From: Malus domestica
Lineage: Eukaryota > Streptophyta > Magnoliopsida > Rosales > Rosaceae
Direction: 5' to 3'
Length of the DNA: 64,000 bases
NCBI RefSeq assembly: GCF_042453785.1
Contig: NC_091674.1
Location: 4,332,001 to 4,396,000, forward strand
In this document: positions 11,917 through 23,694 of the stretch, one piece after another
How positions within the stretch are numbered: the stretch's first letter is position 1
How the letters are laid out: each line of letters starts with the position of its first letter
Position numbers and translations under genes: made by a program
The notes under the pieces: generated by a model
The model's database searches: none
What the model was told of the DNA's origin: nothing
The model's input: the letters and a program-made list of their open reading frames with translations, nothing else

Positions 11917-13330
11917 ATGTCTTCTTCTTCATTAAGGATGTTGTGGGAAATCGATCAGCAAGAGGAAGAACTGTTTAACCAATCTGAAGGAATGTTCAAC
12001 CTTTAGATAGCCGAAAATGAGATGAAAGAGGATGAGGAGCGTAAAAGGAGAGATGACGAAACAAGAATGGCCAGAGCCTTACATTCTCGTCGAGTCATCC
12101 AGATTGTTGCTCAGATATACAAGCCCAGCCGTTCAAGAAACCTTGATAGAAGTAGGCAACGACGGGGTGAAAAGTTGTTGGACGATTACTTTGTCCATAA
12201 CAATGCATTTCCTGATATGTACTTCAGATGCCGTTTTAGAATGGAACGACATTTGTTCAACAGAATCATGACTGATGTTTGCAACCATGATTCTTACTTT
12301 GTGCAAAAGAAGGATGTTTGTGGTGTTATGGGTCTCTTGCCTGAGCAAAAAATCACTGATGCGTTGCGGATGCTTGCGTATGGAGCATCTACAAACCAAG
12401 TGGATAAGATAACGAGGATGGGGAAATCAACCATTCTTGAGGCCCTGATGAGGTTTTGCGGAGCAGTCGAATCTTGTACACCGCTGAGTATCTTCGAAAA
12501 CCTACTCACATGGACTTGCAAAGGCTTCTGAAGAAGGGCGAGATGCGAGGTTTTCCTGGAATGATAGGAAGCATTGATTGTATGCACTGGACGTGGAAAA
12601 ATTGTCCAAGTGCATGGCAAGGCGCATATGGGGACAGAAAATGAGCAAAATCTATCATTTTGGAGGCAGTGGCATCTTTTGATACATGGATATGGCACGC
12701 CTTTTTCGGGGTTCCGGGGCTCAAAATGATCTCAACATCCTTGCCCAATCCCCAGTGTTCAACGACGTCCTGCAAGGAAAGGCACCAAAAGTCACGTACG
12801 TCGTCAACGGACGTAGGTACGACGGGCCATACTACCTAGCTGACGGCATTTACCCACGATGGGAAACATTTGTCAAAACAGTGCCATGTCCGCGAAGTGC
12901 AAAGGAAAAACACTTTGCAAGCTGTCAAGAGGGGTGCAGGAAGGATGTGGAGCGTTGTTTTGGTATCCTTCAAGCTCGTTGGGCGATCGTCAGGGGTGCT
13001 GCTAGAATGTTCGATGTAGAGTCACTTCGATCCATCATGATGACGTGCGTCATTCTTCACAACATGATTGTGGAAGATGAGTTCGATTATGATGCAGTTG
13101 ATGAATATGAGCCCGAGCCAGACACGATGAACAATTCAAGAACACAGATATATTGTGCGCATGATGCCACCGAAGAACCCGTGCAACACGAGCCATTAGA
13201 AAGGGATGGACGTTACAATGAAAGGGTCATTCAATGATATATTGCACTTCAAAGGTCATCTATGCACAATGATCGGCAAATTGACTTGATAGAGCACCAG
13301 TGGGCATTGAAACAATCTGAAGATACTTAA
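11917..13330 (+). pseudogene. PIF/Harbinger transposase (DDE_Tnp_4-like), broken
   Basis: Translation from ATG 11917 (MSSSSLRMLWEIDQQEEELF) gives the Harbinger nuclease pattern. Key blocks are YFRCRFRMERHLFNRI; GMIGSIDCMHWTWKNCP (about 12559-12609, with a conserved Asp); GAQNDLNILAQSPVF; YYLADGIYPRWETFVK (about 12829-12876); and RCFGILQARWAIV ... VILHNMIVEDE (about 12952-13080). An in-frame TAG (12004-12006), a frame change near 12475, a TGA where a Gly codon is usual (12642-12644), a second frame change near 12700 and a TGA at 13235-13237 break it. The family would cut and paste the element together with ORF1. This copy cannot encode an active enzyme as read. Confidence 0.88.
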
Positions 13331-13719
13331 GTTTATTTAGTATGTTTGTTTGTATTTGGTGTGTTTATGTAATTTTATTTGGTGTGTTTTTTGTAGTGAG
13401 TTTTTAATTATTTCGTATGTTTATGTAATCTTATTTGGTGTGAATTATTTGGTATGTTTATGTAATTTTATTTGGTGTGTTTATGTAATTTCAATTGGTG
13501 ATAGTTTTATTTGGTGTGTTTTATAATTTCATTATACGTGAACAATTTGATGAATAAAGATTCTATTATTAGGATAAATATATTACGAAATTAAATACAT
13601 GTACTCTCACTTTAAATAAAGTACTAACTTCAATAAAATGGAAACAACATAAATAATAAATTACAACCCAAAGTGATTGGAAAACTATGGGCTTCGATTA
13701 CAAAAAGTACCCTATTTAT

Positions 13720-15102
13720 CATCACTTAACCAATCTGTGGTGCTAGGATCATCTTGTCTTGTTGTGCTAGGACCATCTTGTCTTGATCTCGCTTCTCTTG
13801 CACGCCTCCTTTGCATCACATCCGCTTTCTCCGACTGCCAAATATATTTAGAATTTGGAGACATCCCTTCTAAACGCGTGTTCATAATGTCACGATCTCG
13901 TTGTGCAATTCTTTATTCTTTAAGCAACTCATTTTCTTGCCTAAGTAGCTCTCTTTCCCTCTGTTCAGCTTGAAATGCTTGTTGAATAATTGTAGCTTTT
14001 ACCTCATCTCTAGCCTTTTCAGCCTCATATTTCGCCAATTCCCGCCCCAACATCAATTCACCTTGACGAGCAAGTTCTTGCATGTACTTTCCATAATCAT
14101 TCTTGGAATCACTCACTTTCCTCTTTGAAGCCTTCTTACCTTGAGGCCTAATTGGATAACGGGTCGATCCCGATGCTTGTTCAGGAATGGGCGTTTTAGG
14201 CACTTCTTCTCCATCTTCTTCATCAACATGGGAGCCATGATCGGGCGTAGAGTGTGGAGGGGTGCTGTGTACAAAGGTACTGTGTAGAGGGATGTTGTTC
14301 ATGCATACTTCTGGACCAACAGGCACAACTTTGAATTTAGGATAATCTTTAACAATATTCCAACATTCCCACCGGTTGAATGATTTGTTTCTTGATTTGA
14401 TTTTGGCAGCATACCATGCTTGTGCTTGAAGTTGCTACAAATAATAATAATGAAATTATTAGGTAACAAATAAATAATACAAACAAATAATAATAATGAA
14501 TTTATTAGGTAACAAATAAATAATACAAACCAATAATAATAATGAAATTAGGTCACAAATAAATAATGCAAACAAATAATAATAATAATGAAATTAGGTA
14601 ACAAATAAATAATACAAATAAATAATAATAATGAAATTATTAGGTAACAAATAAATAATACAAATAAATAATAATAATGAAATTAGGTCACAAATAAATA
14701 ATGCAAACAAATAATAATAATAATGAAATTAGGTAACAAATAAATAATACAAACAAATCATTATAATCAAATTAGGTAACAAAATAATAATACAAACAAA
14801 TAATTATAATATATTCATACCTCATCCGCATAATTTGCCCCACTTCGAACATTACTACTAGCTTGTGTCAAGGCATCTCTCCACGTACTAAAGGAATGGC
14901 TAAGTATTTTCCAACGACTGGACATCGATTCTTTGGTTCTTTTCCCACTCATTTGCTCAAGAAATTTGGTATGAATTAAACTCCACATTTCTCGCAACTG
15001 CATCTCATTACCCGTAAGGGAATTATGAGTAACTTCAACCCAGCTAGTGCACAACGCAACATCTTCAAGAAGCAACCAATTCGTACCTGCATCAGTAGTC
15101 AT
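13720..15102 (-). pseudogene. PIF/Harbinger ORF1, Myb/SANT-like protein, broken
   Basis: Exon 1 runs 15102 to 14821 (MTTDAGTNWLLLEDVALC ..., a trihelix/Myb-like fold with W residues spaced as in ORF1 proteins) and ends at a GT donor. The intron is repeat-rich (14436-14820). Exon 2 begins at 14435 (QLQAQAWYAAK), then shifts frame by one base near 14395. It resumes as KSRNKSFNRWECWNIVKDYPKFKVV and a charged coiled-coil-like tail, and meets a TAA at 13913-13915 where related sequence continues (RIAQRDRDIMNTRLEGMSP, to about 13720). In this superfamily ORF1 binds DNA and partners the transposase. Rosaceous genomes often have such ORF1 copies annotated as GST-like or trihelix proteins. One frameshift and one premature stop mark it as dead. 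Confidence 0.82.
14437..14812. repeat. Minisatellite in the ORF1 intron
   Basis: About six degenerate tandem units of roughly 55-65 bp are built from ataataatgaaatta, ggtaacaaataaataat and acaaacaa segments. They fill the intron of the Harbinger ORF1. Confidence 0.8.
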
Positions 15103-15797
15103 TTTGTGGAAAGAAATTGGATTGAAACTTTGAGAGAAAGATAGGAATTTGATTGAAAGTAGTTGATAAAATATGAAATTATGGTGTAAGGTAGATGGAG
15201 AAGAAGTGGTATTTATAGAAAAGTAAAAACAATTTTTTACAATTTTTTTTTCAGATTTTTTACAATTTTTTGGGATTTTTTCCATTTTTTTTAATTTTTA
15301 TTCAAATAATTAATCTCTACCGTTGGATTTAAAAAAAAATTGAATTCCAACACTCCAGATTGTGTCACGTGTCACAACGGTAACTTTTCTTAATTTTAAA
15401 ACTATTTTTGCTTTATTTATAAAACATATTAATATTGACCGTTGATCTCAGATCGAACGGTTGATATTAAATAAGATTTTTTTTATTTTTTTTACCGTTG
15501 AGATCCAACGGTCCAAATTAAGGAGCCGTTGAGATCGAACTGGGAAGCCACGTGGCTTCCCAACGGTAACTGAGACCATTGCAAAAGTGGATTGCTTTTC
15601 TGAAAAGCTATCGGGCGACGCGCTCCCACGCGCGAGTGGGGTGCACGCGCTTGACAGAAAAAAATAAAAAAAGGGTTTGGAGCTCGAGCTCACGAGCGGG
15701 CTCTTCAAGGCTGGAGTTGATTCACAGGGCCTCGGGCCCTTTCTTCTCCCCTGTTCCCCGGGCTGCTCCCATGGCTGGAGCTGCTCTAATATCTTCC

Positions 15798-15876
15798 AGT
15801 AAGTCCTCTTCTGCAGACTACAAGTACAAGCCTACCATCGCGAACTCCTGTAAGTCCTCTTCTACAGACTACAAGA
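15798..15876. repeat. 51-bp tandem pair upstream of the MADS gene
   Basis: The segment gtaagtcctcttct, one variable base, cagactacaag occurs at about 15799 and again at about 15850. It lies between the right end of the Harbinger element and the MADS-box ATG, so it is part of the immediate 5' flank of that gene. Confidence 0.7.
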
Positions 15877-15895
15877 CTCCATCTTTGCCAGAGAT

Positions 15896-16273
15896 ATGTC
15901 AGACATCAGACGTAGCACTCTTACCCTCACAAAGCAGAAACCTAAACCTAGAAAGATTGAAATCAAGAAAATAGAGAATTCAGGCTCCCTATATGTCACG
16001 TTTTCGAAGCGGAAAGTTGGACTTTTCAGGAAGGCCTCCACGCTCAGTGCTCTGTATGGCGCTGAGGTAGCCGTCATTATCTTCTCCCCCCATGGCAAGA
16101 CGTATGTCTTCGGCCACTCTTCGGTGGATTCTGTCCTCTCTCGCCTTGAGAGTACAAACACTCCCTTACATGGCTGCCAACAAAATGTGTCTATGCATGC
16201 AAGGGTCGAAGATGATAACGATGTAAAAAGTAGTATAGTCGAAAGTTATTCAAGAGTTCATTGGAAGAGTTGA
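15896..16273 (+). pseudogene. Type I (M-alpha) MADS-box gene, AGL61/62-like, probably frameshifted
   Basis: A 125-residue intronless ORF carries an almost complete MADS domain at about residues 19-76: RKIEIKKIENSG ... YVTFSKRKVGLFRKASTL ... GAEVAVIIFSPHGKTYVFGH. The match is to the M-alpha (AGL61/AGL62) group, transcription factors mostly active in female gametophyte and endosperm. After the MADS domain the protein is far shorter than the usual 200 or so residues. It ends YSRVHWKS, but another frame directly downstream (about 16245-16350) reads FKSSLEELKDKVCARYDDL, like the C-terminal LEEL region of these proteins. The simplest reading is a small indel around 16200-16250 plus loss of the middle. 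A short MADS-only protein could still be made from 15896. The start is the first ATG in frame with the domain. Confidence 0.75.
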
Positions 16274-16350
16274 AAGACAAAGTTTGTGCACGTTATGATG
16301 ATTTGTCAATGCGTGAACTAGCTTTGACGGATTATTTGGGTGTACATTGA

Positions 16351-17540
16351 TTTATTTCTCATACTTTGTATTTTATTGTCTCATGATTTTTCTGAGTTCT
16401 ATTTCTTTTTTCATGGAAGAAAGTTTTTGAAACATATTTGTTTTATTAATTCGTTTTTTTTTTTTTTGTAATGGTTATAAAATTTTGTTAGCTTTGAAAT
16501 TCGTATGCATGAAATATAAATGCTAATCAGAATGTTATGTTGGAAGTCAAGTTAGAACACGATACAGATAATAACCATATACTATTGTTGACCCTAAAAA
16601 CTACCAAGCCTACGTGTCGCGCATGCCAAGTAACTAATGAGCTAACTACGTCCTTCAGTTGTGTGCGGGGCTTGCCAAGTCGTCGAACGAGCTCGGCTAG
16701 GGAGTAGAATGTGTTGCATGGCGTTGGGCGCACTGCTGACTTCTTAATCTTGCGACTGTGGCCGAGGAAGGAACATGTCTCGGCCTTTAGGGTCTAGAGC
16801 CTGAAGACAAGGCTGCTAGTTCTGCGAAGTTCACAAATCGTCGGCGCCAGATTCGGTCACAGTGATTATATTCATAAAAGTATAAGCACGCCGAATCGAC
16901 ACCAAACTATATGGGCACAAGTACTCAAAGAAAATGTGCGTCTTAATCATAAACGTAGTCCGGCCATCAAAATGCCGAACTCTAAATCCCACTTGTGAGT
17001 ATCCAATCATAAACGACTCGGCGTTCGATGCATCGAGCCCAGTAACCTGTAACACCTCACCTCGCCGAGAAGGCAAATGAGATGACCTCTACCAATAAGG
17101 ATTCGAAATTCCTTCTCGATCGAGATTTGGATAAATAATCAATCAGCCTCAACGCAGTGTTGTTTATCCAAACTGAAGGTACTTCTCGGTCGGCTGATTC
17201 TACGGCAACAGTGTTGTTTATCCAAACTAAAGGTGTTCGCCAGTTGCCTTCACAGTGCTGTTTATCCAAACTGAAGATGTGTTGGCGAAAAAGAAAATAA
17301 AAATCTCAAGGTTGTTGAGAGGTTTCGCGTAGAGCGAAAGTTTGCGCAGGGCAGTTTGTGTGTTTTTGTTGGCGAGAGCTTGTAATGTTGCATGTCGCTT
17401 GGTATTTATAGAGATCTGCATGCCCAAGTTGCGAAAACCATTTCCAATCGCACTATGACTCTGAGTCTTCATTGGTTGCTAACCCCACGTCTTATCAATC
17501 AAAACCTGTTATCATTTGCAACCTGATGCAATCTTGTTTT
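16351..17540 (-). repeat. LTR-like sequence in reverse orientation, three copies of a short motif
   Basis: No gene is seen. From 16586 (tgttgacccta) to about 17530 the composition is less AT-rich, and on the minus strand there is a TATA-like ctataaatacc (about 17402-17412), so it resembles an LTR reading leftward. The motif gtttatccaaactgaag occurs about three times (near 17162, 17217 and 17261), 45-55 bp apart. No paired LTR or target duplication was established, so this is a tentative call. Confidence 0.4.
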
Positions 17541-17545
17541 GACTA

Positions 17546-17900
17546 TGTTTATACCATATTTAGGGCCTCGTATTTAGATCTCGTACAAATACTCAGAGGA
17601 CTTAAATGTAATTATGTAATAAAAAAATGGGCAAATACGTAATAAGTGAGGCGTCTTTATTCTATAAAAAGACCCCTCACCCTCACAATTGGGGAATGCC
17701 ATTTCTGGAGCCTTCTCACCCCTCTCACATCTCCTCTCATTACAGAGGTTCTCTCCCTCACCTCTCAGATAAATGTATAATCAATGTGGACGTAGCCCAA
17801 ACTTTGGGGTGAACCACGATACATCTTGTGTTATTTACATTTGTGTAAATTCATGGTCAGATTTACGTTGTTCCAAGACCTTCGGTTTTGTGCATCAACA
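17546..17900 (+). mobile_element. Solo LTR (355 bp), same family as the 31741-35356 element
   Basis: It starts TGTTTATACCATATTTAGGG and ends GTTTTGTGCATCAACA, flanked by the perfect 5-bp repeat GACTA (17541-17545 and 17901-17905). The sequence aligns along its length with the LTRs at 31741 and 34984. It includes a TATA-like tctataaaaa (17661-17670) and the shared tgtggacgtagccc block. Only one LTR remains, so the internal part was lost by LTR-LTR recombination. Confidence 0.93.
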
Positions 17901-17905
17901 GACTA

Positions 17906-20480
17906 GATTATCGACATAATTCCAAGAATATCCAGCGATACTTTTTATTCCACCATCATAACCCTTATCCATGCATAATAACCTTCTGCCAAATACCACA
18001 TGCATGCATGATAATCATGCATCCAACAACCCTAATCAAACCTTCAGCCGTAACCATGCATGGCTGGCCAAATCCAAGCACACGTGGAGGTCATCAATTT
18101 CTTTTATGTAGCCAAGCACACGTAGCTGACCAACTCCAATCTGGCATCCTTATCTTCCACTAATATCTATGCCAATATGTATCCATTTACCAACACTGCA
18201 ATAACGTATTAGGACTCTTGATAGAATAGTTTGATGCTCTAATCCTCCACACGTCTAAATTTCAAGAATCCCAAATCAAATTGAACTGTACTGCTTGCTT
18301 TCAAGTTGGAGATATAATTTGCATCTCATCTTGTACAAGAAAATATCAAGATATTTCACTATTAAAAGATAATATCATGATTAAAACTACAATATATCCT
18401 TATCTTAACTATTCCGTCATCCAACATTTGAGAGCTATGTTCATCAACGGCCTTGATCGCACGAACCGATAGTGTAAAATCAGGTCTAAACAACTATATA
18501 TACATATATTCTTTGGCCTATTGCAATCAATCACGAATCCCTTTGTTAAAAAGAATTTTTACAAGATTCAACAAGATAAACACTTCCTATACTGCAACAC
18601 CTATATTGTACTTTTGATCTTGTAGCACACCGCACACCGTCACTTCCCTTTGATGAACACTATTGATCGCAGATGATCTTCCTCAAAAGCAAGGAATATG
18701 TGGAGACATAAATTAATCACATTCAAAAGAGCATATCACATGGATTATGAGATCTAAATATCGAAGTTACCCTAGACGACATAAGCAGACTAAGAGCTTA
18801 ACCATGAAGGGCCAAGAAGACTCCATTCACAACTATTTGGCCCCGAGGCACAAGGCATATGCCAAATTCTCTATCAGACCACGACCCACAAGGAAACATC
18901 ATTCGTTCTTGGAGGATTGGTCGTTAACCCCTCAACGGTTTGCCCATCAGACACACAAGCAAGCACGAGCAAGCGCGGGAGGCTCATTAGAGTCTTAAAT
19001 AAGGTCAAACACTTTCCTACGCTGTTCCATGTCTAAGACTAACTCAATGCACAAGCTCAGGATCAAGTCAACGACCTATGAATGCCTATTGCTAAGCATC
19101 TCCTAAGGAGACTGCTCCACCCCTCATCCTGCCTAGCCCTAGCCTAGCAGACAGGATACAGAGTTCTTCCACTTTAAATATATATCCAAGTCCTCCAAGA
19201 AATTAATAATCGCGAATTCAGTTTAGTACTATCTACTTACTTTCAGTTTCTCTGGAACACTTGAGGAATTAGGGCATCAGATGACTTTTGTCAAACACTC
19301 AAGGAATTAGGCATAGATGACTGTTGGCAAACACCACACCAACGTTAGTTAATTGATTTTTTGGTGTTATATATTTTGTACGTTTTTTATTTAAATTTAA
19401 ATTAGAAAATTCACATGCAAAAATTAAGCTTTGTTTTTGTTCATACAGAACATGCATGATCCCATTTGTGTGAGGTCGTAAACGAGTACGAATGGGATGA
19501 GCAATGACACACACATCAAATATGGTAATACTTTAAAAGTCCAACTATAGTGCATTATTTACCAAGTAATCATTTTGTTGTAAATCCAAATGCAAGTTCA
19601 CTTTGCAATTACATGAATCTAAGATATTGGAAGAAACTAATACTATCGAGCAAATGGAGGAGTACAAAGCCACACTGGATATGGGAGGCAACATATTTTG
19701 GTGTGACCAACCAACCAGCCAATCAATTCATATATAATATGAAGTTGCATGAGGCGAAACATGTTAGGAGTGCCTTAGAAATTTAAGGAGTTCTTTAGCA
19801 AAGTTGAAGTTCAAAGTTTGGTATGCGTTTGGATGATTTTTCTAGTAGCGAATTGGATGTGAGGAATTAGTTAGGTGTAAATTGAGATTAAATGTGATTA
19901 AATCATGTTTTTCACATAAACACATTGGATTACTTTATTTTCATTAGAGAAGCATTCCCAATTCAAAGGGTGATTAAGAGGTTTTATTGTTAGTATAGTG
20001 TTATTATGTAATTCAATGCAAAAATTCAATTACAAACTAAAAGTCCAATGACGGTATATTTACCTGTATAATGTAATTGTGTTGATAATGGATAAGTAAC
20101 AATCATTTTCTACATCATGTTTTTCCTTTTTATAGAAGCGAGTATTTTGTTGATAATGGATAAGTAAAAATCATTTTCTACATCATGTTTTTCCTTTTTA
20201 TAGAAGCGAGTATTTACGTTATTATTTGATAGCTTCTAAAATTGTATGCGTGAAAATATAGAGATACGAATTTTGGAACGGAATTGTGGAAGAAAAAAGA
20301 TTGACGGTACTAGCACAGAGATTAGAATTTTGCTTGATTCATGACTTGAAGCAAAAGCAAGTATAATTGAATAGCAAGGAGCTCTTTCTACAAATATTGC
20401 TAGCATTGTCACGTGTCCAACTTCGACTTACGAGATACAAAACTATACACTTGTAAACGTAATGGGAGGAGGAAGAAAGA
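17906..20480. other. Intergenic stretch with degraded repeats, no gene
   Basis: No credible coding sequence was found. Part of 18740-19340 looks LTR-derived. Two adjacent degenerate copies of a roughly 38-bp motif (gaggaattagggcatcagatgac-like, about 19256-19335) sit at its end. Nothing else is recognisable. Confidence 0.35.
20081..20216. repeat. 68-bp tandem duplication
   Basis: Two adjacent copies (20081-20148 and 20149-20216) both begin gttgataatggataag and end agaagcgagtatt. They are nearly identical, so the duplication is recent. It lies about 270 bp beyond the stop codon of the Myb/SANT-like gene. Confidence 0.9.
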
Positions 20481-20484
20481 TGGA

Positions 20485-22106
20485 TCACTGTGGACGAAGC
20501 TTTCTCATCAACCACTTCTTTCGCAGAGCGGGGTGCAATGCTAAAAACATCCTGGCTCTCTTCTCATCCTCCAAAAGGTCAACGGCATCCAGTAGTAAAT
20601 CATCATCAATGTCCGGTATAGCCTTTAAGACATCAATAACTTTCTCTATGGATACAGATGCCTCTTTCTTCAGTTTCTTCTTCAACGGTGACTCTGCAAC
20701 TGCCATATCTCCCAGAGCATTGGCCGCAACTCCATCCGTTCTTTGTGGTTTCTTAGACTGGTGTAAGGTTTGTGTGACATCGTGACTGTGCCTTTCCTTT
20801 TGATCTGATAAATTCTTGACATCACTTGAATCCAATGCTTTTTTCTGAACATTTTGTTTGTCAACAATAGGTGTAGCATCTCCGTCAATTTTCTTAGCAA
20901 CGGTTCCCTTGTCAAGAGCTTCATTGCAGTTTGATGGAACTTCTTTCAAAAGTCTAGCCTCATTTCCGCATATGACACACAAATCGGAATAATATGGCAT
21001 AGCTTTATTTCTGTACATGTGGAAACTGGGATGTGCCTGCGTTTATAACAAAGTAAGGTACGAGCAATAGAATGTCTCCATTAAATTCCTAATCAAGAAC
21101 AATTAAAGTATACCTCTATATATTTGTTCCAAACCGGATCATCAGCTACCACCTTTTGTTGTGTTTCATCCCAAGTAAAACCCTTTTGATCAAGCAGGGC
21201 GTTAACGCTACTGTAATGTTTCCTGAGGACATTGTACCGATTTTTCAATACAGCCCTACCATGCTGAAACCCGAATTTCTCATTAAAGCATGTGATCATG
21301 GTAATCCATGATTTCTTCTTGAAAGTGCAACCAACCTTATTCCCTTTGCGCACTTCATCCAACATTAGTTCAACGAAAAATTGGTCCATAATCTGTGACC
21401 AGTCAATTTTTTTAGGATCAGCATCAGTGGGATCTTGAAATTCCATTCCTCTTGCTACAAAATTTGAGAAAATTACAGACAATATTTCAATGCATTTGCA
21501 CATATTTATCAAACAGAAAATTAGCTTTGCCAAAACATCAATTAATAACGATTTCCCACACTATGTACCTTCGTTCTCAAAGTCCATATCGTAACATGAA
21601 AGACTGTATCTTCCATCAGCAACTGCATGGCCACATATTATGCACAACTCGTCATAATGCGAAATGACTTTTGTTCTGTACGGTTGCATTTCAGGGTGGG
21701 CCTGCATAGAACATGTGCAACCTAATATAACTCTCGTGTGTGGACAGTAAAGTTTAAAGATTAAACGGTGTACCTTGATATAATTATTCCACACATCATC
21801 GTCAGCTGTTATCATCTGTTGCGTTTCATCCCATCTAAAGTTTCCCTGATCAACAAGACTCTTCATCTCGCTGTACTGCTTCCTCAATCTTTTGTATCGA
21901 TTTTTCAGAATATCTGTATCATACTTAAACCCAAATTCATTATTAAAGAGTACAATCATATCTGCCCAAGCTTGTTTCCTAAATCCATGACCAGTTTTGT
22001 TCCCTTTGCTCACTTGTTCTAGCATAAGGTCAATGAAGAAATTGTCTTGTGATGGAGTCCAGTTAGCCCTTACATGGTCACTGGTGGTAGAAGAACCGGC
22101 ATACAT
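20485..22106 (-). CDS. Double Myb/SANT-like (Myb_DNA-bind_3) protein, LIMYB-like
   Basis: Four exons on the minus strand: 22106-21774, 21701-21569, 21454-21114 and 21036-20485. They have GT-AG borders, and the phases join to 452 residues. The protein contains two copies of one module: a Myb/SANT-like domain (NWTPSQDNFFIDLML ... WDETQQMITADDDVWNNYI, about residues 14-110; and DWSQIMDQFFVELML ... WDETQQKVVADDPVWNKYI, about residues 168-268), each followed by AHP ... Y(Y/H) ... LC(I/V)ICG. The C-terminal part is Lys/Asp-rich and ends with a conserved block LLLDAVDLLEDEKRARMFLAL ... RKKWLMRKL. It resembles plant L10-interacting MYB-like and At2g24960-like proteins, which are nuclear and of mostly unknown function. 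The ATG lies 11 bases after an AG acceptor (ttgcag), so a 5'-UTR intron is likely. All exons look intact. Confidence 0.88.
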
Positions 22107-23690
22107 CCTTAACCTGCAACTTAAGAATTTTGTCAATAGAAAGGATAGCTCACGCTAGTCAAATTGCAATAACCATAGATGTAGTTGAGCCCAATACGCA
22201 TATTGGCTAGATGAAGACCAGATTTGTAACCGTAGATAAACGTATGCAAAGTATTGTTCAGTTAAACATATCAAGCTGCATTTCCACTATACTACGTTTG
22301 TTTCCCTTTCTCTCTAAAATCAAGTAAAAACGACAAAGAAGTTGTATGCCATAGTTGAAGAAGCGAAAACAATTTTCTTCCCAATTGGGAAGAAAATGCA
22401 AACTACTTATAGAGTCACATTTTTCTTTCTCACACATTCCATCACCGTCTCGTTCTCTATTCCCCCTTCCATAGCTACAACCTTCACTATAACAGAACTG
22501 CTACGACTCCACAGCTGCCACCACCATCATCACTTTACCAACTTAGACCGCTTAGACTAATAATGTCACCGCTACCAGTATTGTATGTAATATGTATTGT
22601 CACCTACTAGATACTTGTAACATAGCGTCTTATCCTAATCTTCATGGATACACAATTTTCAATCTAGTTCATTCCGCAACACCCGTGCCGCCCAGCACCA
22701 CAACTAAATTTTCAAACTGGCTCTACCATTTCCTTATTACATTGCCCCCTTCCCCACCAAGACTGCCTTAACATAACCTTGTTCACCATTTTCTTCTGAC
22801 ACTACCCCTTTTCCTTCCAACTATTCTCATATATTTTTTTCCTTCTTACATAATTCACTTTCAGCCTTACAACTCCAAAGGAAATAGTAAAAAAACAAAT
22901 CTTAGGCTGCTAAAATGTTTTAACTATGGCAATTTTAAACTTTAATTCCATGGAATACTGAAAGAAAAATGATTTCCGCACACTTCTTTTCTCCTTCGGC
23001 ACACCACAGTTTATTTATGTCCCTCGATTCTCATTAAGTGTGTGCAGGGAAAGAAATGGGGTGTGCAGAGATCACTTCTCTTCCCGAAAAGACTTTAGCG
23101 TACCAAATGACACTATAATCCCACTGAAGTTACCAAAATTTCACTCTTTTTTTTTCACATTATTTTTGTATAGTATTCTTACGATCTCTCAACTGCCAAA
23201 TGCAACAAGAAATTACAGATAGTCGGATCAGTTGAAATTTCTCCGTTTCAATTTCAATGGGATCAAAATTCTGACTTCCCAAACGCGTAATTGCTTCAAA
23301 GCTATTCGATGGAAACCCTAATCCTCTGTTTGGTTGCTGAGAAAACGTTTCTGGACGATTTCTCCAAATATTCAGAGAAAATAAAATGCAAATATAAATT
23401 ATCGATTCGATGACAATATTATATGAATAAATAATATAAATCAGAAATTCGATGAAACAAACAGCGGTGAAGAATAGGAATTGCGAAGTACCCGTTGTGA
23501 CTGCCGTATGAGCCAACGAGCTGTGGCTGACAAATGGGGAATAAGGTAGTCCTGGGATAAGAGAGAGAATGCTTCCGTTTGGCTTTGGATTTGTTTTCTT
23601 TGCATTAGTTTTTTAATTTTTTTGCTTTGATATTTCTTCTACTAAAAATGTGGTTTCGTTACCGCAGTTCACTATTCTAGGAGCTCAGAA
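22107..23690 (-). promoter_or_regulatory. Probable 5' leader, leader intron and promoter of the Myb/SANT-like gene
   Basis: The acceptor at about 22118 (minus strand) shows that transcription starts farther upstream. A candidate non-coding first exon lies near 23495-23560, ending at a minus-strand donor (cacaacg, then GGTACTT or GTACTT). This is a guess from splice signals. The remainder is AT-rich with C/T tracts and no other gene. Confidence 0.3.
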
Positions 23691-23694
23691 GGCT

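Larger units (their letters stand above)
11240..15784 (+). mobile_element. PIF/Harbinger-type DNA transposon, decayed
   Basis: The left end GCAACTCCACCCATGG (11240) matches the inverted right end ending at 15784 (GCAGCTCCAGCCATGG when read from the right) at 14 of 16 positions. Between them are the two genes usual for this superfamily, facing each other: a DDE_Tnp_4-type transposase on the plus strand (11917-13330) and the Myb/SANT-like ORF1 on the minus strand (about 13720-15102). Both are interrupted. A TWA-type target duplication was not clear; TCTA occurs beside both ends. Boundaries may be off by a few bases. Confidence 0.8.

Noticed and set aside
12133-12775. Minus-strand frames opposite the Harbinger transposase
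   Set aside because: They are shadows of the transposase frame.
15579-15974. 131-codon plus-strand frame running into the MADS gene
   Set aside because: It crosses the Harbinger end and overlaps the MADS domain in another frame; it has Ser-rich, repeat-derived content.
15862-16161. Minus-strand frame opposite the MADS domain
   Set aside because: It is a shadow of the MADS frame without motifs.
16581-17546. ACTAT at both 16581-16585 and 17542-17546 as a target duplication
   Set aside because: The inner right end would read TTTTG rather than CA, and the second site overlaps the proven GACTA duplication of the solo LTR.
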